From contig CADBMY010000139.1 in NCBI GenBank assembly GCA_902795905.1, positions 1 through 5,169 of the forward strand: a DNA stretch of 5,169 bases, given 5' to 3'. The notes under the pieces are model-generated. The model made no database searches. It was not told the DNA's origin and was given only the letters and a program-made list of their open reading frames with translations. Positions 1-5,138 of this stretch are shown piece by piece. Position numbers and translations under genes: made by a program. Within the stretch, counting starts at the first letter, position 1; each line of letters begins with the position of its first letter. This stretch comes from an uncultured Erysipelotrichaceae bacterium (GTDB taxonomy: Bacteria; Bacillota_I; Bacilli_A; Erysipelotrichales; Erysipelotrichaceae).

Positions 1-26
1 AAACAGGCTCATATGCCTGTTTTCTT
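1..26 (+). terminator. Intrinsic terminator of a gene off the left edge
   Basis: Bases 1-8 (AAACAGGC) pair perfectly with 15-22 (GCCTGTTT) around a 6-nt loop, and the right arm runs into TTTTCTT. The T-rich side faces right, so it best fits the end of a plus-strand gene left of the window, convergent with the operon ending at 90. The A-run at the left arm could let it work in both directions. No coding sequence of that neighbour is visible. Confidence 0.6.
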
Positions 27-55
27 GTCGTTTACGCCTCTGCCGGTAATGCATA

Positions 56-82
56 ATAAAAACTGCCGCATATGCAGCAGTT
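56..82 (-). terminator. Intrinsic terminator of the minus-strand operon
   Basis: Read on the minus strand, AACTGCTGC (82-74) pairs with GCGGCAGTT (69-61) around an ATAT loop and continues into a T-rich tail (TTTTTATTAT including the end of the arm). Positions 76 and 67 form a G-U pair in minus-strand RNA but a C/A mismatch in plus-strand RNA, so the structure favours leftward termination. It begins 7 nt after the flavodoxin stop codon. Confidence 0.75.
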
Positions 83-89
83 GATGTGT

Positions 90-584
90 TTACTTTCCGA
101 AGATCGCTACAGCCTGTTCCGCGAAACGCTTGCCGTATACTTCGCACAAGTCTTTATAGTCGTCGATATTCGGGCTGAGTGCGACAGGACCAAGGTGGAT
201 CGTCGGGGAGCCTTTGGATCCGCCTGCAGAGTATACCATACCGCCGAAGACAAGCATATGATCAATGATCGTACTCATGGCAAGATCAGCACCGCCGTGG
301 ATATACCCCTCCGTCGCAAAGACACCGCAGAGCTTACCGACAAAGCCGACTTCCGTTACAGCGTGCTTATCCAGCCAGACTTTCATGTCTGCTGTTAACG
401 AAGCCATGTATGTCGGAGTTCCGAGAATAACACCCTTAGCTTCGTTGGCAAACTCTGTGTCGATCTTCTCAATGTTGAAGGTTCTGGCCTCGACACCATC
501 TACAGAATTGAGACCTTCGGCAATAAACTCACCGGCTCTCTGGGTGCCGCCTGTCTTGGAGTCAAATACTACTGCAATTTTCAG
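90..584 (-). CDS. Flavodoxin-family protein (WrbA/FMN-reductase type), apparent CTG start
   Basis: This is predicted to be a soluble FMN-binding electron carrier or NAD(P)H:quinone-type reductase; its partner and substrate are unknown. With the chosen start it has 164 residues and opens MKIAVVFDSKTGGT. That is the first beta strand followed by an FMN phosphate loop, S-x-T-G-x-T at residues 9-14. A GTPTY loop (55-59) and a glycine-rich YIHGG segment (about 94-98) are also flavin-contact regions in this fold. No signal peptide or membrane segment is seen. In this frame the only possible starts between the upstream stop (591-593) and the phosphate loop are ATA, ATC, CTG and ATT. I chose CTG (584-582) because it gives the family's usual MKIAVV start and lies 9 nt after an AGAGG site. 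The first ATG, at 407, would leave 105 residues without the FMN loop. It is the last gene of the operon, 2 nt after the hydrolase stop. The family is fairly sure; the exact start is less so. Confidence 0.8.
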   Translation of the reverse strand: MKIAVVFDSKTGGTQRAGEFIAEGLNSVDGVEARTFNIEKIDTEFANEAKGVILGTPTYMASLTADMKVWLDKHAVTEVGFVGKLCGVFATEGYIHGGADLAMSTIIDHMLVFGGMVYSAGGSKGSPTIHLGPVALSPNIDDYKDLCEVYGKRFAEQAVAIFGK

Positions 585-586
585 GA

Positions 587-1636
587 TTATTTACCTCTTT
601 TTCTGTAAATGTCCTGAAGGAAGTAATGGGCATGGGTCAGCCACAGATCGAAGTTTGGATCACCTTTGCCGTCAAATATCTTATGTCCGGCAAAACCGTG
701 CGGGTGTCCTGCAAAGGTATGTACTTCAAACGGGATACCCTGTTCTTTCAGGGAAGCTGTCATGTAATCCATGTTTTTCATGGCGCCGGTATCTTCTCTG
801 CCGACAGCGATAAATGTCGGGGGATAAACGACATCGGTATAGTCGTACGGTGTGCCGTGATATCTTGTGCCGTAGACACAGATAAAGGCATCGGGAGTGG
901 CACTGATCTCATCCAGGGCATCTTCCTCATAATCAGGGAAGTATGTCTTTACTTTCTGATTTCCGGAATAGTGCTCGATCGCAAAGTCACAGGTGAGGCC
1001 GCCGTTGGAGAAACCGGCAATGGCGATCCTGTCAGGGTCGATGCGGTATTCTTCAGCCCGGCTGCGGATGATGCGGATAGCTCTTGCGACATCGGCACCG
1101 ACTTCGTATTCATTCCACGGGCAGTTGTTCGGACGGCACTGCAGGATGAATGCCTGATACCCAAGTTCATTGAATTCTCTTCCGATCTGGTAACATTCAC
1201 TGATCGTACCGATGCCGTGACTGCCGCCGGCAATCAGGATCACACTGCCGATGGTCTCACGTTCGTCTTCGATCAGCATCTCCAGATAGAAGGGGATGTA
1301 ACCGGGATCGTGATCAAAGATATACCCGGGATTCTCCGTATAGTCTGTCTGCGTCGGTACTTTGTCTTCCGGCCAGAGCCGGACTTTCTCACGGGCTTCC
1401 GGCAGGACTTCGATACTGTTAAGCAGCGACATGAAGGCATCGTGGAGTTCTGCGCGTTTTCCGTCATCCGCTTCCTTCATCATTGACATCTGGGCATTGA
1501 CCAGTCTGATCAGCTGATCGACCGGATACCGTGTAGGCTCTTCGTACAGACTGATTGCCTTGTTCAGTTCACAGCCATATTCATCACGGTGGGGTTCTTT
1601 ACGGTAGTGGATCTCTGCCACCTTGGGTACAGCCAT
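587..1636 (-). CDS. Alpha/beta hydrolase (esterase-like)
   Basis: A 349-residue predicted cytoplasmic serine hydrolase, probably an esterase or acyl hydrolase; the substrate cannot be read from sequence. The catalytic triad is visible in the expected order: Ser210 in the nucleophile elbow GFSNGG (208-213), Asp282 in a VGREDTG segment, and His313 in GHPHGF (310-315). The oxyanion-side loop after the first core strand is GGSHG (137-141), where acetyl-esterases more often have HGGG. About 125 N-terminal residues, helical and charged in the first 85 or so, precede the core and may form a cap or docking segment. There is no signal peptide. The ATG start is supported by AAGGAG at 1644-1649 with a 7-nt gap. 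The gene begins 2 nt after the cyclophilin stop and ends 2 nt before the flavodoxin start, so it is almost certainly co-transcribed with both. The fold and triad are confident; calling it a feruloyl or acetyl esterase would be speculation. Confidence 0.85.
   Translation of the reverse strand: MAVPKVAEIHYRKEPHRDEYGCELNKAISLYEEPTRYPVDQLIRLVNAQMSMMKEADDGKRAELHDAFMSLLNSIEVLPEAREKVRLWPEDKVPTQTDYTENPGYIFDHDPGYIPFYLEMLIEDERETIGSVILIAGGSHGIGTISECYQIGREFNELGYQAFILQCRPNNCPWNEYEVGADVARAIRIIRSRAEEYRIDPDRIAIAGFSNGGLTCDFAIEHYSGNQKVKTYFPDYEEDALDEISATPDAFICVYGTRYHGTPYDYTDVVYPPTFIAVGREDTGAMKNMDYMTASLKEQGIPFEVHTFAGHPHGFAGHKIFDGKGDPNFDLWLTHAHYFLQDIYRKRGK
594..598 (-). promoter_or_regulatory. Ribosome binding site for the CTG-started flavodoxin gene
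   Basis: The minus strand reads AGAGG here, inside the last codons of the upstream hydrolase gene. The gaps to the three candidate starts are 9 nt to CTG (584), 6 nt to ATC (587) and 3 nt to ATA (590). It supports initiation near 584 rather than at the internal ATG at 407. Confidence 0.55.
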
Positions 1637-1638
1637 AC

Positions 1639-2115
1639 TTATTCTCCTTCAATGTACACATGCTTCATGATCACGGGTGTATGCGGTTTGTCAAGGAAGT
1701 CGGTAGGTACAGACGCAATCTCATCAACGACTTCGATACCTTCAACGACCTTGCCGAAGGCAGCGTACTGTCCGTCAAGATGCGGGGCATCCTGGTGCAT
1801 GATAAAGAACTGGCTGGAGGCGGAATCGGGATCCATGGTTCTGGCCATGGAGATCACACCGCGGGTATGTTTCAGGGGATTCGGATGTCCGTTGGATGCG
1901 AATTCACCGACGATGTTCTCTTTTGAACCGCCGGCACCGGTACCTGTCGGATCACCGCCCTGGATCATGAAACCGCGGATGACACGGTGAAAGGTCAGGC
2001 CGTCATAGAAGCCTTCTCTGACCAGTTTGCGGAAGTTTTCAGCGGTAATGGGGGCGGCACTGTCATCCAGTTCAATGCGGATCACACCGCCGTTCTGCAT
2101 TTCGATTACGATCAT
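1639..2115 (-). CDS. Cyclophilin-type peptidyl-prolyl cis-trans isomerase
   Basis: A 158-residue single-domain cyclophilin that catalyses cis/trans isomerisation of X-Pro bonds and helps protein folding. Lacking a signal peptide, it should act in the cytoplasm, like Bacillus PpiB. The active-site set is present: Arg44 in FHRVI, Phe49-Met50-x-Gln52 in GFMIQGGD, Gln102-Phe103-Phe104, and Leu113 in HLDGQYAAFG. The residue matching human CypA Trp121 is His112, and that matching His126 is Tyr117. In known bacterial cyclophilins, lack of that Trp goes with weak cyclosporin binding, so low sensitivity is inferred. Length is normal for short bacterial cyclophilins. The start is supported by AAGGAG (2125-2130) with a 9-nt gap; this site overlaps the upstream gene's stop codon. 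It is the second gene of the operon. Confidence 0.95.
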   Translation of the reverse strand: MIVIEMQNGGVIRIELDDSAAPITAENFRKLVREGFYDGLTFHRVIRGFMIQGGDPTGTGAGGSKENIVGEFASNGHPNPLKHTRGVISMARTMDPDSASSQFFIMHQDAPHLDGQYAAFGKVVEGIEVVDEIASVPTDFLDKPHTPVIMKHVYIEGE

Positions 2116-2124
2116 GGTTATCTT

Positions 2125-2131
2125 CTCCTTA
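2125..2131 (-). promoter_or_regulatory. Stop codon fused to Shine-Dalgarno site (TAAGGAG)
   Basis: On the minus strand the TAA stop of the small membrane protein (2131-2129) is also the first part of the TAAGGAG ribosome binding site of the cyclophilin gene. A ribosome terminating there covers the site, which suggests translational coupling of the two genes. Confidence 0.7.
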
Positions 2132-2476
2132 GTATTGTTTACGTGAGCTCTGGGGACGCTTCTGGTTCAGCAGTTCGGCAACTTCCTCCGGTTCATATTC
2201 GGAAAGATCTTCCCGGTCCTGCTTTCTCTCTTCCTCCAGCAGACGTTTATAGCGTACCTGGGCATTCTCTATGCGCAGCTGTTCATTCATCTTGATGATC
2301 TGTGTCTGCGAGCGTATATAGTCAAGGGACAGGTAGGCGTCAGCCAGCAGGAACAGGGTCAGAAACAGACCGAAACCGAACCATCCGGTAAGCATTTCTT
2401 CTATCGCAAAAAACATGATCAGTACATCACCTGCGATCATGATGGCAGATAGTATTCTCTTGATCTCTGGTTTCAT
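2129..2476 (-). CDS. Small two-helix membrane protein with coiled-coil tail, unknown function
   Basis: I do not recognise the family. The 115-residue product has two hydrophobic helices (about 8-28 and 31-51) forming a hairpin. They are followed by a charged, probably coiled-coil helix (about 54-87), an acidic stretch, and a basic Gln/Ser-rich end. Positive charges at the N-terminus (Lys2, Lys6, Arg7) and in the tail suggest both ends face the cytoplasm. I chose the ATG at 2476 because a perfect AGGAGG (2483-2488) lies 6 nt upstream. An in-frame ATG at 2521 would add 15 residues but has no such site. It is the first gene of the leftward operon, and its stop codon is part of the cyclophilin ribosome binding site. 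The tail could serve for oligomerisation or for recruiting a partner; this is inference only. Confidence 0.75.
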   Translation of the reverse strand: MKPEIKRILSAIMIAGDVLIMFFAIEEMLTGWFGFGLFLTLFLLADAYLSLDYIRSQTQIIKMNEQLRIENAQVRYKRLLEEERKQDREDLSEYEPEEVAELLNQKRPQSSRKQY

Positions 2477-2482
2477 GGATAT

Positions 2483-2488
2483 CCTCCT
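2483..2488 (-). promoter_or_regulatory. Ribosome binding site that fixes the start at 2476
   Basis: The minus strand reads AGGAGG, a perfect match to the anti-Shine-Dalgarno core, 6 nt before the ATG at 2476. It decides against the longer in-frame start at 2521. Confidence 0.85.
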
Positions 2489-2560
2489 GAAATATTTTAA
2501 CACAGTAACCGGAGCGCGCATCTATCTTATGTTTGTTGTTTATGCTAAAATGCAGAAGAG
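2489..2560. promoter_or_regulatory. Divergent promoter region with candidate extended -10 elements
   Basis: The 99-nt gap between two divergently read genes must contain the start signals of both. On the plus strand TG-C-TAAAAT (extended -10, hexamer 2546-2551) lies 24 nt before the ATG at 2576; the -35 at 17-nt spacing (TATCTT, 2523-2528) is poor. On the minus strand TG-T-TAAAAT (hexamer 2499-2494) also lacks a good -35. It would start transcription at about 2487, inside the AGGAGG site, giving a leader of about 11 nt. A minus-strand alternative is TAAGAT at 2529-2524. Individual elements are uncertain. Confidence 0.4.
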
Positions 2561-2575
2561 AAGAGAGGTCATAAC

Positions 2576-3088
2576 ATGTTTCGTAGAACGATAGGTACTG
2601 CGCTGGCTGCCGCAGTGATCACCGCAGCTGCTCTAATCATCAAAAAACTGGATGAACAGACAGAGAAACCTGCCGAAACTGAAGAAGACGACGACAGGGT
2701 CAATTTTGTGGATATCGTTGATGAAGATGAGGAACAGGAGAAGAAGTATCCTGCAGAAGTAACGGAGATCGCAGAAGTATATCCGTATCTGAAGCCTGCC
2801 TTCATCGCAGAACAGCTGGCCCGCAACGATGCATTCAACCGTGAATATCCTGAAGATACGCTGATCACGATCTGTCATAAGGCGAAGTTTGAGGATCCTG
2901 CGGTCACCGAGGAATATCTGCGTATCGCTTCCGATAACGGATATGAGACCGAAAAGATCAACGAGAATGAGAATCAGATCATTAAGAAGATGTTCACAAC
3001 GGAAGGTGCGATCCTGAGTGATATCTACAACGTTTCGAATCAGGTAGCTGCTCTGGGCGGTACCTACGAAGGGTATAAGATCGACTGA
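2576..3088 (+). CDS. Membrane-anchored protein with RraB-like C-terminal domain
   Basis: A 170-residue protein. It has one hydrophobic N-terminal helix (about 5-22) flanked by Arg3-Arg4 and Lys23-Lys24, then a strongly acidic linker (about 26-56), then a globular domain (about 60-170). The helix has no clear signal-peptidase site and looks like an anchor. The last 80 residues follow the layout I recall for RraB (ribonuclease E activity regulator). A strand (TLITICH, 95-101) precedes a helix ending in NGYE (121-124), then a second strand and helix, then a GGTYEGYK end (161-168) like the YDGW end of RraB. This is motif recognition, not a database match, and RNase E is absent from many Bacillota, so the partner is unknown. 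The start is supported by AGAGG (2564-2568) with a 7-nt gap. It appears monocistronic, with a divergent promoter region on one side and a strong terminator on the other. Topology, and hence whether the domain is cytoplasmic, is unresolved. Confidence 0.75.
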   Translation: MFRRTIGTALAAAVITAAALIIKKLDEQTEKPAETEEDDDRVNFVDIVDEDEEQEKKYPAEVTEIAEVYPYLKPAFIAEQLARNDAFNREYPEDTLITICHKAKFEDPAVTEEYLRIASDNGYETEKINENENQIIKKMFTTEGAILSDIYNVSNQVAALGGTYEGYKID

Positions 3089-3100
3089 GTCAGTGAACAG

Positions 3101-3130
3101 GACATACCGATGAGGTATGTCTTTTCATTT
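3101..3130 (+). terminator. Strong intrinsic terminator after the RraB-like gene
   Basis: GACATACC (3101-3108) pairs perfectly with GGTATGTC (3114-3121) around a GATGA loop, followed at once by TTTTCATTT. It starts 13 nt after the stop codon and should insulate the gene from ald. Confidence 0.85.
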
Positions 3131-3137
3131 CAGAAAT

Positions 3138-3152
3138 ATGCAGAATCTGCAT
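3138..3152. repeat. Short perfect palindrome upstream of ald
   Basis: ATGCAG-AAT-CTGCAT is a 6-bp inverted repeat with a 3-nt centre. It lies about 20 nt before the possible ald -35 region and is followed by TTAATA. It could be an operator half-site pair for an ald regulator or a weak backup hairpin for the preceding terminator. Chance is also possible at this length. Confidence 0.3.
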
Positions 3153-3171
3153 TTAATACATGCGGACTGTC

Positions 3172-3200
3172 TTTATCTCTGCGAAAAATACATATATGAT
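3172..3200 (+). promoter_or_regulatory. Candidate ald promoter
   Basis: TATGAT (3195-3200) is one base from the -10 consensus. A weak -35, TTTATC (3172-3177), sits at the ideal 17-nt spacing. The predicted start near 3207 gives a leader of about 19 nt that includes the AAGGAG site (3214-3219). The strong terminator just upstream means ald needs its own promoter. Confidence 0.45.
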
Positions 3201-3225
3201 ATGGAAAAGAATCAAGGAGTAGTAT

Positions 3226-4344
3226 ATGCGTATTGGCTGTGTAAAAGAAATCAAGAACAATGAATACAGAGTAGGACTTACCCCCGATAATGTCAGAAGC
3301 TATGTAGCTGCCGGACATGAAGTCTATATTCAGAAAGGGGCAGGAACCGGTTCCGGTTTTACCGATGAGGAATACCAGGAAGCGGGTGCCAATCTGCTGA
3401 ACCATGCTGCAGAGGTATGGGCAGCCAGTGAGATGATGGTTAAGGTCAAGGAACCTCTGGAAGAAGAATTCAAGTACTTCCGTGAGGGGATGATCCTGTA
3501 TACCTACCTGCATCTGGCAGCTGATCGTAAGGAACTGGACGCTCTGTTAAAAGGCAAGATGAAGAGTGTTGCCTATGAGACGCTGCAGGAAAGAGACGGA
3601 AGCCTGCCGTTACTTTCCCCGATGAGCCAGATCGCCGGACGCCTGAGTATTCAGGAGGGTGCCAAATATCTGGAGAAGAGATTCGGCGGTGAGGGTATTC
3701 TGTTAGCAGGTGTACCGGGCACTCCGAAGGCAAATGTCGTCATTCTGGGCGGCGGTACCGTCGGTATGAATGCATGCAAGATCGCCGTGGGCATGGGCGC
3801 CAGTGTAACGATCCTCGATATCAGTCTGCCGCGTCTTGAGTACCTCGACAACATGTTCGGGGCAGGTATCCAGACCTTGTATTCCAATGACTCCAACATT
3901 GAGATGGCAGTAAAGAACGCAGACCTGGTGATCGGCAGTGTGCTGATCCCCGGCGGATCCACACCGAAGGTCTTCAAGCGCAGATATCTGCACGAGATGA
4001 AACCTGGTGCGGTATTCGTCGATGTGGCGGTAGACCAGGGCGGCTGCGGTGAGAGCACAAGAGTGACGACACATGATGATCCTGTATATGTTGAAGAAGG
4101 TGTCGTACATTACTGCGTAGGCAATATGCCCGGTGCCGTACCGCGTACTTCGACGATCGCCCTGACCAATGCGACGATCCGCTACGGTCTGCAGATCGCT
4201 GAAGCCGGTCTTGAGGCAGCCTGCCGGAAGAATCCGGTCATCCTGTCGGGTATCAATACTTATGCCGGACATGTCACCTGCCGGAATGTTGCGGAAGCAT
4301 TCCCCGGTGAGTATACCTATACAGATCTGTTTACATTATTCTGA
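3226..4344 (+). CDS. ald: Alanine dehydrogenase (NAD-dependent)
   Basis: Catalyses reversible oxidative deamination of L-alanine to pyruvate and ammonium with NAD, in the cytoplasm; family members are usually hexamers. The 372-residue length is standard. The active-site residues described for Mycobacterium Ald occur at identical numbers: Arg15 (EYRVGLTP), Lys75 (VKVKEP), His96 (YLHLA) and Asp270 (VAVDQGG). The NAD-binding Rossmann domain shows GGGTVG (175-180), with an acidic residue (Asp198, TILDIS) at the end of the second strand, as expected for NAD rather than NADP. The GNMPGAVPRTST segment (299-310) is another family hallmark. The start is fixed by AAGGAG (3214-3219) with a 6-nt gap. A terminator lies before it and a weaker hairpin after it. 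The gene is intact. It may serve alanine breakdown, ammonium assimilation or redox balance; context does not decide. Confidence 0.97.
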   Translation: MRIGCVKEIKNNEYRVGLTPDNVRSYVAAGHEVYIQKGAGTGSGFTDEEYQEAGANLLNHAAEVWAASEMMVKVKEPLEEEFKYFREGMILYTYLHLAADRKELDALLKGKMKSVAYETLQERDGSLPLLSPMSQIAGRLSIQEGAKYLEKRFGGEGILLAGVPGTPKANVVILGGGTVGMNACKIAVGMGASVTILDISLPRLEYLDNMFGAGIQTLYSNDSNIEMAVKNADLVIGSVLIPGGSTPKVFKRRYLHEMKPGAVFVDVAVDQGGCGESTRVTTHDDPVYVEEGVVHYCVGNMPGAVPRTSTIALTNATIRYGLQIAEAGLEAACRKNPVILSGINTYAGHVTCRNVAEAFPGEYTYTDLFTLF

Positions 4345-4351
4345 GTCATTC

Positions 4352-4374
4352 AAACCGGCAGTGAGCCGGTTTTC
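4352..4374 (+). terminator. Hairpin after ald, weak terminator or attenuator
   Basis: AAACCGGC (4352-4359) pairs perfectly with GCCGGTTT (4365-4372) around an AGTGA loop, starting 7 nt after the ald stop. The T-tract is short: TTTT at 4370-4373, three of them in the stem, then CAAATC. Termination is probably partial, allowing read-through to the PAP2-like gene. Confidence 0.6.
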
Positions 4375-4403
4375 AAATCACAGACAATACACAAAACAGC
4401 AGG

Positions 4404-4408
4404 AAGGA
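4404..4408 (+). promoter_or_regulatory. Ribosome binding site for the PAP2-like gene
   Basis: AAGGA lies 6 nt before the ATG at 4415 and 9 nt before the adjacent ATG at 4418. It sets the start here rather than at upstream in-frame ATGs inside the ald coding region, such as 4169. Confidence 0.7.
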
Positions 4409-4414
4409 CAAATC

Positions 4415-5107
4415 ATGATGAAAAGAATACGGGAGAGGATCAAAAAGATTCCCCTGTGGGGGATCGCAGCCGGTATCGGCTATTTTGCGCTGCAATACGG
4501 CATGTACAGACTGGCGGAGCTGCTCAGCAGGGTAATGGGTACAGCGGAACACGCGATTGCCTGCAAGATTCCCGCAATCGATGACCGCATCCCGATCGTT
4601 CCGGTCTGGTCCGTGATCTACCTGTATTCATATGTATTCTGGATCATGGGACCGATGGCTGTATCCCTGACCAGAAAGAGAAACTTTATCAATTATATCT
4701 GCGGTCTGACCCTGGCTTACCTGATCGGTTTTCTGTTTTTCGTCTTTATGCCGACATATATGGACAGGAATGCGGAAGGACTGATGGAAGCGGCCATGCG
4801 TCCGGGTGTCTTCCCGCGTCTTCTGAAGATCATCTATGCGACTGACGGCAGCGGCAAAGCGTATAATCTGTTTCCCTCGTATCACTGTCTGATCAGTGTT
4901 TACTGCTATCTCGGTGTAAGAAAACAGCCGGAGATCTCCCCTGGGTTCCGGTCGTATTCACTGGTCATGGCGATCCTGATCAGTCTGTCAACGGTATTGA
5001 CGAAACAGCACTACTTTATTGATGTGCCGGGAGGTATCGCTGTTTCCGTTGGCTGTTATGCGCTGATGGAGCGTCTTGACCTCGGAAAACGTCTTCTTTC
5101 TGAGTAA
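4415..5107 (+). CDS. PAP2-like phosphatase-family integral membrane protein
   Basis: A 230-residue membrane protein related to type 2 phosphatidic acid phosphatases, which remove or transfer lipid phosphate groups at the membrane surface. The substrate is unknown. About six hydrophobic segments are visible (roughly 14-36, 62-84, 92-112, 153-168, 181-196, 202-218), after a basic N-terminus. Two PAP2 motifs can be placed. One is FPSYH (153-157), the PSGH-type motif with His157. The other is S-T-x5-H-x3-D (192-203), giving His199 and Asp203, where classical enzymes have Ser-Arg. The first motif (K-x6-RP) is not clear; MRP (128-130) may be its remnant. Such NLFPS-H / KQH-D proteins occur in Bacillota and resemble the AUR1-like branch. 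The start follows from the AAGGA at 4404-4408; ATG 4418 is an equally possible neighbour. It follows ald by 70 nt and may depend on read-through. Catalytic competence is likely but unproven. Confidence 0.8.
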   Translation: MMKRIRERIKKIPLWGIAAGIGYFALQYGMYRLAELLSRVMGTAEHAIACKIPAIDDRIPIVPVWSVIYLYSYVFWIMGPMAVSLTRKRNFINYICGLTLAYLIGFLFFVFMPTYMDRNAEGLMEAAMRPGVFPRLLKIIYATDGSGKAYNLFPSYHCLISVYCYLGVRKQPEISPGFRSYSLVMAILISLSTVLTKQHYFIDVPGGIAVSVGCYALMERLDLGKRLLSE

Positions 5108-5138
5108 AGACCTGTCTGTTTATGATGAATCAATCATG

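Noticed and set aside
90..407. The flavodoxin gene as a 105-residue ATG-started or N-terminally truncated pseudogene
   Set aside because: The reading frame continues intact for 59 more codons upstream and encodes the first beta strand and FMN loop, so the gene is complete if CTG initiates.
72..813. Plus-strand open frames across the flavodoxin gene
   Set aside because: They are antisense to a gene with clear flavodoxin features on the minus strand, and one would run through the minus-strand terminator.
626..1486. A 286-codon plus-strand open frame antisense to the hydrolase
   Set aside because: Its codons are exactly aligned with the hydrolase codons on the opposite strand, so it stays open because the hydrolase avoids TTA, CTA and TCA codons. 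The product has no recognisable motifs, while the hydrolase has a full catalytic triad.
1555..1990. Two plus-strand open frames (123 and 133 codons) over the cyclophilin start region
   Set aside because: They are antisense to the cyclophilin and hydrolase genes, encode no known motif, and cross the operon junction.
2477..2521. A 15-residue N-terminal extension of the small membrane protein
   Set aside because: The perfect AGGAGG site 6 nt before the ATG at 2476 would lie inside the extension, and the ATG at 2521 lacks a comparable site.
3089..3225. Riboswitch or small RNA in the gap before ald
   Set aside because: Only 95 nt remain after the terminator. I see one short palindrome and a candidate promoter, but no conserved riboswitch core and no terminator/antiterminator pair.
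3703..4272. A 189-codon minus-strand open frame inside ald
   Set aside because: It is codon-aligned antisense to the well-supported ald gene and has no recognisable domain.
4169..4414. An 82-codon upstream extension of the PAP2-like gene
   Set aside because: It overlaps the ald 3' end in another frame and contains the ald terminator hairpin. Its residues look non-membrane and random, and a ribosome site precedes the ATG at 4415.
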